A stretch of 64,000 bases of DNA. Source: Sphingomonadales bacterium (lineage in GTDB: Bacteria; Pseudomonadota; Alphaproteobacteria; Sphingomonadales; Sphingomonadaceae). A program made the position numbers and the translations under genes. The notes under the pieces are model-generated. The model was not told the origin of the DNA, made no database searches, and saw only the letters and a program-made list of their open reading frames with translations. Within the stretch, counting starts at the first letter, position 1. Each line of letters opens with the position of its first letter. This document shows positions 33,844-43,471 of the stretch, piece by piece. The stretch lies in contig JADJAC010000011.1 of NCBI GenBank assembly GCA_016704425.1, positions 744,001 to 808,000 of the forward strand, in the 5' to 3' direction.

Positions 33844-35581
33844 GCTCCGCCCCTACCAGCAGTCGGCAATCGCCGCGATCTATAGCTATTTCGAAGACAA
33901 GCACGGCAACCCTCTGGTGGTCATCCCGACCGCGGGCGGCAAAAGTCTGGTCATGGCCTCGTTCATCGACGGGGTACTCAAGGCCTGGCCCGATCAGCGC
34001 ATTCTGGTCGTGACCCATGTGCGTGAACTTATCGCCCAAAATCATGCCGAGATGCTGGGCCTGTGGCCTGACGCACCTGCCGGTATCTACTCCGCTGGCC
34101 TCGGTCGCCGTGATGCTGAGGCGCGCATTCTGTTCGCCGGCATCCAGTCGATCCACCGCCGGCCTGCGGAAATCGGCCACTGCGATCTGATCCTGATCGA
34201 CGAAGCCCATCTCATCCCGGGCAAAGCCAGAACGATGTATCGCCGCTTTTTGGATGCCATGAAAGCGATCAACCCAAAGCTCAAGGTGATCGGGCTGACG
34301 GCCACGCCTTATCGCCTCGACTCCGGCATGCTCCACGAAGGCGAAAACGCGCTCTTCACCGACATCGCTTACGAGGTGTCGGTCCGTGACCTGATCATGG
34401 CCGGCTACCTCAGCCCGCTGATGTCCAAACAGCCGAAGACGAAGCTTGATGTGACTGGTGTTGGCTCGCGTGGAGGTGAGTTCATCGCTCGTGATCTGGA
34501 AAAAGCCGTCGACCAGGATGCCATCACCAAGGCCGCAGTCGGTGAGATCATCGCCTATGGCAAGGACAGGAAGTCGTGGCTGGCCTTCTGCTCGGGCGTC
34601 AGTCACGCAACCCACGTTGCCGAGGAATTCCGCCGCTGTGGGATCAGCTGTGCCACCATCTTCGGCGATACGCCCAAGGACGAGCGCGACCGCATCATTG
34701 CGGAGTTCAAGGCCGGCAAGATCCGCGCGCTGGCATCGATGGGCGTGCTGACCACCGGCTTCAACGCCCCGGCCGTGGACCTGATCGCCATGCTGCGCCC
34801 GACCAAGTCGGCGGGCCTGTATGTCCAGATGGCTGGTCGCGGAACGCGGCTGGCGCAAGGCAAGGACAACTGCCTCGTCCTGGACTTCGCTGGCAACGTG
34901 AAACGTCACGGTCCGATCGATCTCGTGAAGCCGAAGCGGCCGGGTTCGGGCGATGGTGATGCGCCGGTCAAGGTCTGCCCCGAGTGCGAGAGCATCGTTG
35001 CTGCCGCAGCTCTGGAATGTCCGGATTGCGGTTACGTTTTCCCGGCCCGCAGGGTGAAACTGGCACCAACGGCATCGACACTTGCCGTGCTGTCGTCAGG
35101 CAAGCCCAAGCGTCCAGAATGGCTGCAGGTCTCCAACGTCACCTACCAGCGCCATGAAAAGCCGGGGGGCCGCCCTTCGCTCAAGGTCACCTATCAGTGC
35201 GGCCTTGGCTGGCACCACGAGTGGATATGTCTCGAGCACACCGGCTACCCCCGCACCAAGGCCGAGGCATGGTGGCGTGAACGCGCGCCGGGCATTCCTG
35301 TGCCGCGCTCGGTCTATGCGGCTCTCCAGCTGGTCCATCGTCTGCGCCGCCCCAGCCACATCACTGTGCGCCCGTCAGGCAACTACACCGAAATCACCAG
35401 GGCAAGGTTCGACACATGCCATACACCAACCCAGGGCTCTGCTCCGTCTGCCACCGCGAACCCCGTGGTTTCGGCTGGTTCGTCCCGCACTACCGGGTTT
35501 CCGATCCCCGCCGGGACGAAAGCCGGAAATATCTTTGCAGCCGTATCTGCCAGGAACTCTGTCACCGGAGGCAGGGCATGA
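33836..35581 (+). CDS. DEAH superfamily 2 helicase with zinc ribbon
   Basis: A 581-residue protein with a Q-motif-like start (RPYQQSAIAAI), Walker A PTAGGKSLVM (near 31), LIDEAHLIP (near 121), GLTATPYR (near 155), FNAPAVD and QMAGRGTRLAQG (near 331). A CxxC...CxxC zinc ribbon follows near 382. It resembles phage helicases close to type I restriction HsdR-like helicases, acting in replication or recombination. The last 55 residues (from 35416) overlap the next gene in another frame and are Pro/Ser/Thr-rich, so the true end could be shorter if a base is wrong there. Confidence 0.85.
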   Translation: MLKLRPYQQSAIAAIYSYFEDKHGNPLVVIPTAGGKSLVMASFIDGVLKAWPDQRILVVTHVRELIAQNHAEMLGLWPDAPAGIYSAGLGRRDAEARILFAGIQSIHRRPAEIGHCDLILIDEAHLIPGKARTMYRRFLDAMKAINPKLKVIGLTATPYRLDSGMLHEGENALFTDIAYEVSVRDLIMAGYLSPLMSKQPKTKLDVTGVGSRGGEFIARDLEKAVDQDAITKAAVGEIIAYGKDRKSWLAFCSGVSHATHVAEEFRRCGISCATIFGDTPKDERDRIIAEFKAGKIRALASMGVLTTGFNAPAVDLIAMLRPTKSAGLYVQMAGRGTRLAQGKDNCLVLDFAGNVKRHGPIDLVKPKRPGSGDGDAPVKVCPECESIVAAAALECPDCGYVFPARRVKLAPTASTLAVLSSGKPKRPEWLQVSNVTYQRHEKPGGRPSLKVTYQCGLGWHHEWICLEHTGYPRTKAEAWWRERAPGIPVPRSVYAALQLVHRLRRPSHITVRPSGNYTEITRARFDTCHTPTQGSAPSATANPVVSAGSSRTTGFPIPAGTKAGNIFAAVSARNSVTGGRA

Positions 35582-35778
35582 TCAACACCAGCCGCAATGA
35601 ACAGGCCGCAATGGTCAAAGGCGGCCAGGCAGGCGGCCGCTTCCTTGAAAAGATCGGCAAGACCGACCTTGCAACCCTTAGTGATGCCGAGTGGGCAGGC
35701 TTCGTCGAGCATCTGATTACGGGCTACTGTGATCATCTGCGCGAGCTCGCAGCTGACATGTCGGAGTGCCCCTTCTGA
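35416..35778 (+). CDS. DUF6511 zinc-finger-like protein
   Basis: A 120-residue protein with GLCSVCHREPRGFGWF and YLCSRICQELC, two Cys pairs that suggest a zinc knuckle, then a helical C-terminus (EAAMVKGGQ region, LSDAEWAGFVEHLITGYCDH). It matches DUF6511 phage proteins. It overlaps the helicase 3' end by about 166 bp and its stop overlaps the primase start (TGATG). The C-terminal 58 codons occur again at 43863-44036 as part of the 3.08-kb repeat. Confidence 0.7.
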   Translation: MPYTNPGLCSVCHREPRGFGWFVPHYRVSDPRRDESRKYLCSRICQELCHRRQGMINTSRNEQAAMVKGGQAGGRFLEKIGKTDLATLSDAEWAGFVEHLITGYCDHLRELAADMSECPF

Positions 35779-38042
35779 TGACAGCCTCCTTCATGGCGCA
35801 GCTCGGCTCGCGCCTTATCGCCAACGGTTATACTATCCTTCCCATCGCGCCCGGCACTTAAAAAAGCCGGGCCGATACCAGCGCGGTGTGTGGGTCGATT
35901 ACCCCGAATGGAACCGTCATGCGGAGCGGCCGACCACTGAGGTCGAGGTTGCGACATGGTCGGGCTGGCCCGACTGTGGCATCGGTATTGTCGGCGGCGG
36001 CGTTGCGGCCATCGATATCGACATCCTGTCGGACCCGGACCTTGCGCTGCAGATCGAGCAGCTGGCACGCACCAGGTTCGGCGACACGCCGGCACTGCGG
36101 ATCGGGCGGGCCCCCAAGCGCCTGCTCGTCTATCGCACCCGTGCGCCGTTCCGGGGCATTCGTCGGGCACCGCTTGAAGTCTTGTGCCTCGGCCAGCAGT
36201 TCGTCGCCTACGCCAACCATCCCGATACCGGTCAGCCCTACGCATGGCCAGAAGAAGGTCTGGCCGAGCTCGACCTGGAAAGCCTGCCGGTTATCGATGC
36301 GGACATGGCTGCGGCTTTTATGGAAGAGGCCCTTGAGCTGGTCCCCCCAAATTGCGCCCGGCAAGTCTGGCCACACTCACGGTTGCGGGCGCTTCCGTCT
36401 CTGGCCACGCCCAGATTGGAACGATCGAGGCTGTTCGTTCAGCGCTGATCCACATCCCCAACACGGATCTCGACTATGACAGTTGGGTCCGGATCGGGAT
36501 GGCCATCAAGGGCAGCCTCGGGGAAGCCGGCAAGGAAGTCTTCTCAGACTGGTCTGATCAGGCGTCAAAGAACGACCCGGCCATCACTGAGAAGGCCTGG
36601 GGCAGTTTCCGTCCCGAACGCATCGGCGCAGGAACGATCTACCATCTGGCGATGGAACGCGGCTGGAAACCCGATCCAGGCATGGTGCTCGACGGAAGCC
36701 AACCAATCGATGAGTGCCATCCTGCCTCTGGCCTGCTGGCCCGGCTCGACGTGACGGCAGATGCCGAAGCAGTGACTGCGCCCGCCAGCTTCAACCTCAC
36801 GATCCCCGGCGGGTTGGTCGGCAAGCTGACCGATTACATGCTGTCTACCGCTCGCCGGCCTCAGCCGCTGTTGTCGCTTGGCGCCAGTCTCTGCGCGATC
36901 GGGGCGCTGATGGGGCGCCTCTACCGCACCGAGAGCAACCTGCGCTCCAATCTCTATGTCGTCGGCATCGCGGACAGCGGATCGGGCAAGAACCACTCGC
37001 GCGAGATCATCAACGAGGTGCTGTTCGAGGCTGGCCTCGCGAACCATCTAGGCGGCAACAAGATCGCGTCTGGTGCCGGGCTGCTGACGGCCTTGCATCG
37101 CCAGCCTGCAATCCTGTTCCAGATCGACGAGTTCGGCATGTTCCTGTCGGCTGCCGCAGATCGCAAACGCAGTCCGCGCCATATCACCGAGATCCTCGAC
37201 AACATGACCGAGCTTTACACCTCGGCTGGGGGGATCTTCCTGGGCGCGGAATACGCCAATCGCGATGGCACGAACGAGCGGCGCGACATCGTCCAGCCCT
37301 GCCTGTGCGTTTACGGCACGACGACCCCGCTGCATTTCTGGGGCGCGCTGCAAGGGGCCAACGTGGTGGACGGATCGCTTGCCCGCTTCCTGATCCTGCC
37401 CAGTGATGAAGACTATCCCGATGAGAACGTTGCTGTCGGCCTTCGCACCCCGCCGCCTGATCTGATTACGGGCCTGCAGCTGCTAGCGTCCGGTCCCGGG
37501 CAGCAGCGCGGCAATCTGGCGGGCGCCACCTCTGGCCCGCAGACCGCTGTAGTGCTGACCACGGTGCCAATGACCGACGAGGCACGCGCGCGGTTCAAGG
37601 CACTGAGCGGGAGCTTACCGGCGAATTGCGGGCGGCTGCGGGAACGGCCTTTACCGCCATCTTGGCCCGTATTGGCGAAATCGCGCTGAAGCTGGCGCTG
37701 ATCGTTGCCGTTGGCCACGATCCTGCCGCGCCGATTATCACGATCGACGATGCGGACTGGGCCATCGCCTTTGTGCGGCACTTTTGCCAAGCGGGCAATG
37801 GAGGCCGTCGACCGTCATGTCGCGGACACCGAAACAGAGGCCCACCTGAAACGGCTGCGTGAGGTAATCAGGACTGCCGGCGTCAAGGGCATCACCAAGT
37901 CCGAACTGACGCGCGGCACGCAGTGGCTCAAGTCGAGGACCGCGACGACATCATCCAGACCCTGATCGAAAGCGGTGATGTGACCACCAGCATGCGTGGG
38001 TCAGTAACCCGCCAAGCCATGGTCTACCGGTTGGCTCGCTAG
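35778..38042 (+). pseudogene. Primase-helicase, copy 1, multiply frameshifted
   Basis: Same gene as at 44036-46301. The sequence ACTTAAAAAAGCC creates an in-frame TAA near 35858 after GTYTILPIAPGT-like residues. Further one-base differences at 36351 (missing G), 37613 (missing G), 37783 (extra T) and 37937 (missing G) break the frame into pieces. The longest remaining pieces encode the PriCT-2 and ATPase regions. No full-length product can be made from this copy as written. Confidence 0.85.
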
Positions 38043-38488
38043 ATGGAGGATGTCGAACCGCCAACGCCTCCGGGCAGCTGCACGTGGCATATGCCTCGGC
38101 TGGCTAATGCTTCAGCGGGCCGAATGCTTCAAAAATGAAGAATTCACCCCTCCAACCCCATGAAGAAGCTTGAGAAAATCGAAATCCGGAGATGTTTCAA
38201 TCTTTCAAGGGGTGCCCTGTATATACCCTCGCGTACGCGCGCGTTTAAGAGTTAGAGAGGTACCCCCTAGAAAGATTGAATAATTGAAAGATTATAAATT
38301 ACCTAGGATTCCCGGGGGTTTGAGCCGCCAAATGTTTCAATCGGCCCCCTTGAAGCTTTAGAGAGATCTCGGACGGCGCCCCCGTCCGGATGACGACCTG
38401 ACCAGACCCACTTCGGGTCCGGGCGAGCTGCCAGCCTTCACCGGCCCATTGCCTCGCCCCGACCACCCCACACGAAGAGGAGGTCGTC
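38043..38488. other. Non-coding AT-rich region between primase and ruvC, copy 1
   Basis: About 445 bp with no credible gene. It has direct repeats ATGTTTCAATC at 38192-38202 and 38332-38342, and the inverted motif family (TTTCAATCTTTCAA, TTGAAAGATT). A TATATACCCTCGCGTACGCGCGCG stretch lies near 38220-38245. Candidate origin or regulatory region; see the copy at 46302-46747. Confidence 0.5.
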
Positions 38489-38686
38489 ATGACCCTGCCA
38501 GAATTGCAGGCCGCAGCCTGTCCCGATAGTTCCCAAGTCCGGCCGAGTGGCACAATCACTCGTGGTGCCGTTCTTGCCCTCGATCTCGGCACCAGCACCG
38601 GCTGGGCGCTCCAGTCTCCTGATGGCCAAATCACGACCGGCACGGTGTCGCTGAAGCACACCCGCTATGACGGTGGCGGCATGCGT
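38489..38686 (+). pseudogene. RuvC-like resolvase, truncated copy 1
   Basis: The first 66 codons of the gene found complete at 46748-47287 (LALDLGTSTGWALQ), with the same GAGGAGG ribosome site. The sequence departs after GGCGGCATGCG at 38686, where unrelated host-type DNA begins. The fusion frame into the next segment reads out of phase, so no functional enzyme is expected. Confidence 0.85.
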
Positions 38687-39356
38687 GGTCGAACTGCCCG
38701 TGCGCCGCGCCGCTTACCAATTGCTGCCCTTGTCCGAATTGCGGCGCATTTCGGACTGGTGCCGCAACAACCAGGTCCATTTTCACATCGATGGAGCCCG
38801 GTTATGGGAAGCGGCGGCCAGTTACGGCGCCGATCTGGCCGACCTGGGCGCGCTGGCCGATACGGTCTATGTTTCCTTCTACAAAGGGCTGGGCGGCCTT
38901 GCCGGTGCCGCACTTGCCGGAGACCGGGAACTGCTCGGCCGCTTTCAGGTCTGGAAGAAGCGGTTTGGCGGCGATGTGAATACCGCGTTCCCCTTCGCCC
39001 TTTCCGCTCTCGACGGCCTGGATAAGCGCCTGCCGCGCATGCCGGCATATCTCGACCGTGCGCGGAAACTGGCTGCGGCCTTTGCGAACCGGGGCTTTCA
39101 AACCGTCCCCGCCGTGCCCCACGTCAACGCCTTCCAGGTGATCCTGCCCGGCGAGCCCGCATCCTTGATGGCGGCAACGCGCGGATTTGCCCATCGCCGC
39201 GGCATCTGGCTGTTCAATGCATTCATCCCGGCCGGTGATCCGGACCGTTCCCGCACCGAGATCGTGATCGGCGACGCTGCTGAACACTACAGCGATGACG
39301 AGGCGGTAAGCTGGGTCGAGGAACTGTTGCGGCAGGACCCAGCCGTCAGTTCATAG
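38687..39356 (+). pseudogene. Low-specificity threonine aldolase, 5'-truncated
   Basis: Encodes only the C-terminal about 220 residues of a PLP-dependent fold-type I threonine/aromatic amino acid lyase. HFHIDGARLWEAAASYG and the PLP-lysine region VSFYKGLGGLAGA are clear, followed by the small domain to 39356. About 140 residues including the N-terminal domain are missing because the segment begins abruptly at the repeat junction. It would have cleaved threonine or a related beta-hydroxy amino acid in its source genome. Left boundary of the inserted 5.2-kb segment. Confidence 0.8.
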
Positions 39357-39597
39357 TCGAACGCTCTGCCTGCATCCTGGCTAGCAGGATTTCGATTTCA
39401 TCCGGATTGAGCAACCAGGTGCGCGATTTGCGATCCGCCCGAAAGGTCGGGCGGGTCAACAGCATGCGGGCCTTCTGCTGCGCCGCGGGCGTCAGGATGG
39501 CAAAGTGGCGAACGCATTCATGCACCGTGCTGATGCTCGGCGGCTTGCCATCCAGATCGATCAGAGTCGCGGGCTGGTCCCAGGGTATTTCGAGCAT
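39346..39597 (-). CDS. Small hypothetical protein, 83 aa
   Basis: Convergent with the aldolase, overlapping its 3' end by 11 bp. The sequence (HECVRHFAILTPAAQQKARMLLTRPTF, then RADRKSRTWLLNPDEIEILLARM) looks like a compact helical bacterial protein of unknown function. Typical of housekeeping chromosomal DNA, not phage. Confidence 0.55.
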   Translation of the reverse strand: MLEIPWDQPATLIDLDGKPPSISTVHECVRHFAILTPAAQQKARMLLTRPTFRADRKSRTWLLNPDEIEILLARMQAERSTMN

Positions 39598-39769
39598 AGG
39601 AATATCGCGTACACACTTTCTGCCTGCCGCTCAGCGCACACCTTCAAACCAAGGTGCGAACGGCATAACCCGCGATACCGCGATTTCCGCGATGCGCAAA
39701 GCCCACCGGTCAATTGAGAACCGCTCCCTGGCTGGCCATTGTCCAGCTTGTGCAGGCGGTATCGCGTCG
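39598..39769. other. Short intergenic gap, nothing recognised
   Basis: About 170 bp between the 83-residue gene and the SDR gene end. No gene, repeat or clear terminator is seen. Confidence 0.4.
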
Positions 39770-40480
39770 CTAGCGCGGCGCCAGTGAAAGTAGAGCCGCG
39801 ACCAGCGCCCAGCGTTTCGGAACATAGGCATGCTTGCGCCGCGCCATGGCCGCTGCAATGATTTGCCGGGCCGCCGTTTCGGCGCTGACGACCCAGAAAG
39901 CCTCATCGAACTGTTGCAGCGGCGTATCGATATAGCCGGGCGCGACCTCCGTTACGCTGACCTTGGGCGCTTTGCGGCGCAGGTACTGGCGCACCCCATC
40001 GAGATAGAGCGACACGAATGCCTTCGATCCGCTGTAGCTGGCGGTGAAGGGGTGCCCCCGCTTCTTGGCGACCGAGGATATCCCGACAATGCGGCCTTCG
40101 CCGCGCGCGATGCAGTGATGCACGGCGACATCGGTCATCGCTGCAAAGCCCATGACATTCGTGGCAATGGTCTGGCGCTCAGGCTCCCACGCGAAATCGC
40201 GGTTGAGGATTCCGGTCCCGGCATTGAGTATCCAAAGGTCCACTCCGCCAAGTTCATCGGCAAAAGCGGCCAGACCGCTGCGCGCGCCCTCAGGATCGTC
40301 AAGATCGATAGCCTTCGCGGCTGCCCCTTCCCCCAAACGGGCAATCGTTTCCGCAAGGTTTTCCAGCTTCCTGCTCGTCAGGCCGACTTTCCAGCCGCCA
40401 GCAACCAATTGCTCGGCGATGGCCTTGCCTATTCCCGAAGAGGCCCCGACCACGATCGCGGTGCCCATGGCTTTTGGCAT
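39770..40480 (-). CDS. SDR family oxidoreductase
   Basis: A 236-residue short-chain dehydrogenase/reductase. The NAD(P)-binding GASSGIG is near residue 12, NAGTG near 86, and the catalytic Ser plus YSGSK dyad (ISSVAKK, then TASYSGSKAF near 150) are present. The ATG at 40480 (MPKAMGTAIVVG) is preferred over one five codons upstream. It lies head-to-tail behind the MFS gene and could process the same substrate. Substrate unknown. Confidence 0.85.
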   Translation of the reverse strand: MPKAMGTAIVVGASSGIGKAIAEQLVAGGWKVGLTSRKLENLAETIARLGEGAAAKAIDLDDPEGARSGLAAFADELGGVDLWILNAGTGILNRDFAWEPERQTIATNVMGFAAMTDVAVHHCIARGEGRIVGISSVAKKRGHPFTASYSGSKAFVSLYLDGVRQYLRRKAPKVSVTEVAPGYIDTPLQQFDEAFWVVSAETAARQIIAAAMARRKHAYVPKRWALVAALLSLAPR

Positions 40481-40491
40481 TGTTTTTCCCC

Positions 40492-41778
40492 TCATGCAGC
40501 GGCGCGCTGCGCACTGTTGTCTTGTCGATTTCCCGCCCGGGCGCGCCAGCCGATCACTGCAAAGCAGGGAATCGTCAAAAGCGAGAGCATGTCCGCAGCA
40601 AACAGCGGCCCGGTCAGTGCATAGCGGCTGCCTTGCGCGGCCAGCAGGTCACTTGCCGCCCCGATCGCCAATCCTCCCAGCCCCAGCGCCAGCACGTTGA
40701 CCAGCAGCATGGTGAGGCCGGTCGCAGAGGCATGCAGGCGGATCGGCGTGACCGACTGCATGACCGCAAAGGCCGGACCATAGAACGACGAGAAAAATAC
40801 GATCCCGGCCCCCATGCCGGCATAGAACAGGACCGAGCCCGGCTCGGCAAAGCGGAAGGCGATGATCAGGGGAGCCAGCAGCGCGACAAACAAGGCAAGG
40901 AACATCGCCCTGCCCCCCGGATAACGGCGCGCGTACCAATCCGATGCCGCGCCGCCGAACGCGGCTCCCAGCAGACCGAACAGGATTACCGCCAGGCCAT
41001 AGGTCGATGCGATCTCGTCCCCGCGGAATCCCCGTTCTTCGACAAGCCAGATTTTGACGAAGGGATTTCCGGCCAGATAGACATGCATGAGGATCGAGCC
41101 CACGACGCTGAGGCGGAAATCGCTGTTCGTCCGAAGCTCTCTTCCCAGGTCTGCCAGGATCGCCCCGCCGGACGGAGCGGGATTGTCGCCATGCGCCGGT
41201 GATGCTGCGGTCCCGTCACGCAGGCGCAGGACAACCCCGGCCAGCAGCAGGCCGACCAGACCCAGCATGATGAAGACGTTGCGCCAGCCCATGACCGGAC
41301 CCAGCTGCCCTGCGATGAAGAAGCCCGCACCCACGCCCAGCGGCAACCCCATGAAGAACACGCCGATGGCCGTCGCCCGGCGCGCGACCGGAAACTTCTC
41401 GGAGAGAAGCGCCGTGGCGGTCGGAACCAGCGTGGCCTCTCCCGTGGCGACAAACGGTCGCACCGCCGCGAGCGTCAGGAAGGAACGCGCCAAGCCGGAA
41501 AGTGCTGTAAAGGCACTCCAGGTGGCCAGGCCCGCCGCCATGATCCGGGTCCGGCCATATTTGTCGGCCAGGACACCTGCGGTCAGCGCGGTGAGGGCAT
41601 AGGGCACCGTAAAGGCCAGCCCGCTCACGATGCTGAACTGCGTCCGGGTAAGATCGAGTTCGGCAACGATTTCAGGTCCGAAGCTGGCAATCAGGCTTCG
41701 GTCGACCTGGTTTAGGACGTGGAGCAGCAGGAACAACAAAAGCAGGCCGAATGGGCGCCAAGGGCGGGCTTCCGTCAT
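40492..41778 (-). CDS. MFS transporter
   Basis: A 428-residue membrane protein with about 12 predicted helices and the motif-A-like GVLADKYGRTR near residue 63. The N-terminus (RPFGLLLLFLLLHVLNQVDRSLIASFG) resembles Spinster-like/aromatic-acid MFS carriers. The ATG at 41778 is chosen for GGAGG 5 bases upstream; a GTG two codons earlier is too close. In one direction with the dioxygenase upstream and the SDR downstream, so likely one operon for uptake and breakdown of a small organic compound. Confidence 0.85.
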   Translation of the reverse strand: MTEARPWRPFGLLLLFLLLHVLNQVDRSLIASFGPEIVAELDLTRTQFSIVSGLAFTVPYALTALTAGVLADKYGRTRIMAAGLATWSAFTALSGLARSFLTLAAVRPFVATGEATLVPTATALLSEKFPVARRATAIGVFFMGLPLGVGAGFFIAGQLGPVMGWRNVFIMLGLVGLLLAGVVLRLRDGTAASPAHGDNPAPSGGAILADLGRELRTNSDFRLSVVGSILMHVYLAGNPFVKIWLVEERGFRGDEIASTYGLAVILFGLLGAAFGGAASDWYARRYPGGRAMFLALFVALLAPLIIAFRFAEPGSVLFYAGMGAGIVFFSSFYGPAFAVMQSVTPIRLHASATGLTMLLVNVLALGLGGLAIGAASDLLAAQGSRYALTGPLFAADMLSLLTIPCFAVIGWRARAGNRQDNSAQRAAA

Positions 41779-41798
41779 GGACACCTCCTGATAACAAA

Positions 41799-41826
41799 GC
41801 TCGTGGGCAGACTATCGCCCACGAGC
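41799..41826 (-). terminator. Intercistronic hairpin between dioxygenase and MFS genes
   Basis: Perfect 10-bp arms GCTCGTGGGC and GCCCACGAGC around an 8-base loop, followed on the minus strand by TTTGTTATC. It may act as an attenuator that reduces MFS and SDR expression relative to the dioxygenase. Confidence 0.55.
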
Positions 41827-41836
41827 CGAGAAGCAA

Positions 41837-42667
41837 TCAGGCGGCTTGCAACTCTCCACCGACAACCGAGACACGTTCGGCATGGCGGGTGTGCGGGAAA
41901 TAGTCCCAAACGGCATGGTGCTGGGTGGCGATATTGTCCCAGATCACCAGCGTGTTCTTGTCCCAGCGCACGCGGCACTGCACCCGGGGCGTGGCCTCGA
42001 TGTGGTGGAACAGCATTTCCAGAAGGTGCCGGCTTTCCAGGCGGCTCACGCCTTCGATATGGGTGGTGAAGCCACGGTTGACCCACAGCAGCGGCTTGCC
42101 GTTATCGGGATGGGCAATGACCAGCGGGTGGGCGGTCCGGTTGTACTCGGTTCCCGCAGGCGGTTCCTTGCCGTAACCCTGGCGCCACGGCACGGCACCG
42201 TCATGAACGGCGCGCAGGTTTCCGATCAGGTCGCGCACGGGTTCTGATAGCAGGGCATAGGCTTCGGTCATGCTGGCAAAGACGGTGTCGCCTCCGCCAT
42301 TCTCCGGCACCTCGTGCATATAGAGCAGAGACGCGCGGATCGGTGCGGGATCGCACGACACGTCGGTATGCCAGCCATCGCCTGCGACGAAGGCGGAATT
42401 GGCCGTAGCCTTGATCGTCAGCACGGCGGGATCGGCACTGCCCGAGATTGCGGCGAGTGGGTGACAATGGAGCTGACCGTTGCCGAAACAGGCGGCCGCG
42501 CGCTTGTGCGCTTCGTGATCGAGATGCTGGTCGCGGAATACCAGGACTCCGCGGTCCGCCAGCAGGCGCCGCAACGCCGCTGCCGTGACATCGTCGATCT
42601 GGCCCAGATCGACCCCGGATACTTCCGCACCAATGACCGGCGTGATGTTTTGTACCGAAAGGGACAT
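41837..42667 (-). CDS. TauD/TfdA-family dioxygenase
   Basis: A 276-residue Fe(II)/2-oxoglutarate-dependent dioxygenase. The iron ligands are seen as GWHTDVS (His-x-Asp near 98-100) and ATQHHAVWDY (distal His near 252), with the 2-oxoglutarate Arg in HTRHAERVSVVG near 265. The start is at 42667 (MSLSVQNITP). Family members release sulfite from taurine-like sulfonates or cleave aryloxyalkanoates; the true substrate is unknown. Divergent from the TetR gene, with an operator-like palindrome between. Confidence 0.88.
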   Translation of the reverse strand: MSLSVQNITPVIGAEVSGVDLGQIDDVTAAALRRLLADRGVLVFRDQHLDHEAHKRAAACFGNGQLHCHPLAAISGSADPAVLTIKATANSAFVAGDGWHTDVSCDPAPIRASLLYMHEVPENGGGDTVFASMTEAYALLSEPVRDLIGNLRAVHDGAVPWRQGYGKEPPAGTEYNRTAHPLVIAHPDNGKPLLWVNRGFTTHIEGVSRLESRHLLEMLFHHIEATPRVQCRVRWDKNTLVIWDNIATQHHAVWDYFPHTRHAERVSVVGGELQAA

Positions 42668-42710
42668 CGCTCTCTCCACTTTTGCTTTGGAAACAGACTA
42701 CGCGCAATTT

Positions 42711-42727
42711 ACCACTTAACAAGTGGT
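42711..42727. promoter_or_regulatory. Probable TetR operator
   Basis: Perfect inverted repeat ACCACTT-AAC-AAGTGGT in the divergent region between the dioxygenase and TetR genes. Size and symmetry match a dimeric TetR-family binding site controlling both genes. Confidence 0.65.
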
Positions 42728-42805
42728 TTTATTTTGCGTGACAGGTTGATGCCGGGAAGGTTAGGAAATCAGCGGATTCAAGACGCCTCGTGCGGAGATG
42801 GAAGT

Positions 42806-43417
42806 GTGACGAAAGCAGAATTATCCGAGCGCGAGACCAAAGGTGAGCGAACGCGGCGGCGAATCATGGCCGAAGCTCTGGCCATGATCGACGAAGTGGG
42901 CATGGATGCGATTTCTCAGGATGCCGTCGCCAAAAAGGTGGGCATCACCCAAAGCGCATTACGGCACCATTTCCCGACCCGGGAAAGCCTGTTCGACGCG
43001 ATTTTCGACCATGCCTTCAGCGGGTTCTATCGATCGGCTGAAAAGGTGCTGCTCGAACCGGGCAGCGAGCCCCGCCAGCGCCTGATGAAACTGTGCACGC
43101 TCCATGTCACCTATACGCTGACCGAGAGCGACCGCGTCGCGCTCCAGTCCTTCGCCCACTATCTTTACAACCCCGACCTCCTGTCCCGGCAGAGTTCGTG
43201 GTATCATTGGATCGCCGGGCACTATGCCGCCCTGCTGGGCGCAATCCGGCCAGAGCTTGACGAAACGACCCGTCAGGCGCGCGCCCTTGCCATCCTGTCC
43301 ATGAGCATCGGCGCGTGGATCACGGTTGGGAAATCACGCCCCGCCTGGCCGGGGCTGGCCGACCAGGATGCAAAGACCGCCCTGCTTGACGCGATTGAAA
43401 ATCTGATCAGCGATTAG
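42806..43417 (+). CDS. TetR-family regulator
   Basis: A 203-residue protein from a GTG at 42806. The N-terminal helix-turn-helix domain (TRRRIMAEALAMIDEVGMDAISQ, then VAKKVGITQSALRHHFPTRESLF) is typical. The C-terminal helical domain (ligand pocket and dimer interface) is intact. Divergent orientation from the dioxygenase gene and the shared palindrome suggest it represses the dioxygenase-MFS-SDR genes until a ligand binds. Confidence 0.85.
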   Translation: MTKAELSERETKGERTRRRIMAEALAMIDEVGMDAISQDAVAKKVGITQSALRHHFPTRESLFDAIFDHAFSGFYRSAEKVLLEPGSEPRQRLMKLCTLHVTYTLTESDRVALQSFAHYLYNPDLLSRQSSWYHWIAGHYAALLGAIRPELDETTRQARALAILSMSIGAWITVGKSRPAWPGLADQDAKTALLDAIENLISD

Positions 43418-43471
43418 CGTCTGACCGGACCGTATGGTCGCAACGCCAAGTGGTCGGCCCAACTGGACCGA

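Larger units (their letters stand above)
35605..38686 (+). repeat. 3.08-kb direct repeat, copy 1
   Basis: Nearly identical to 43863-46944. It begins inside the DUF6511 gene (GCCGCAATGG) and ends inside ruvC (GGCGGCATGCG). Compared with copy 2 it has homopolymer indels near 35858, 36351, 37613, 37783, 37937, 38131 and 38372. It also has clusters of synonymous substitutions near 37165-37250, 37800-37915 and 38661-38675. Confidence 0.9.

Noticed and set aside
33782..34909. Long minus-strand frame opposite the helicase
   Set aside because: Same reason; the helicase motifs on the plus strand are unambiguous.
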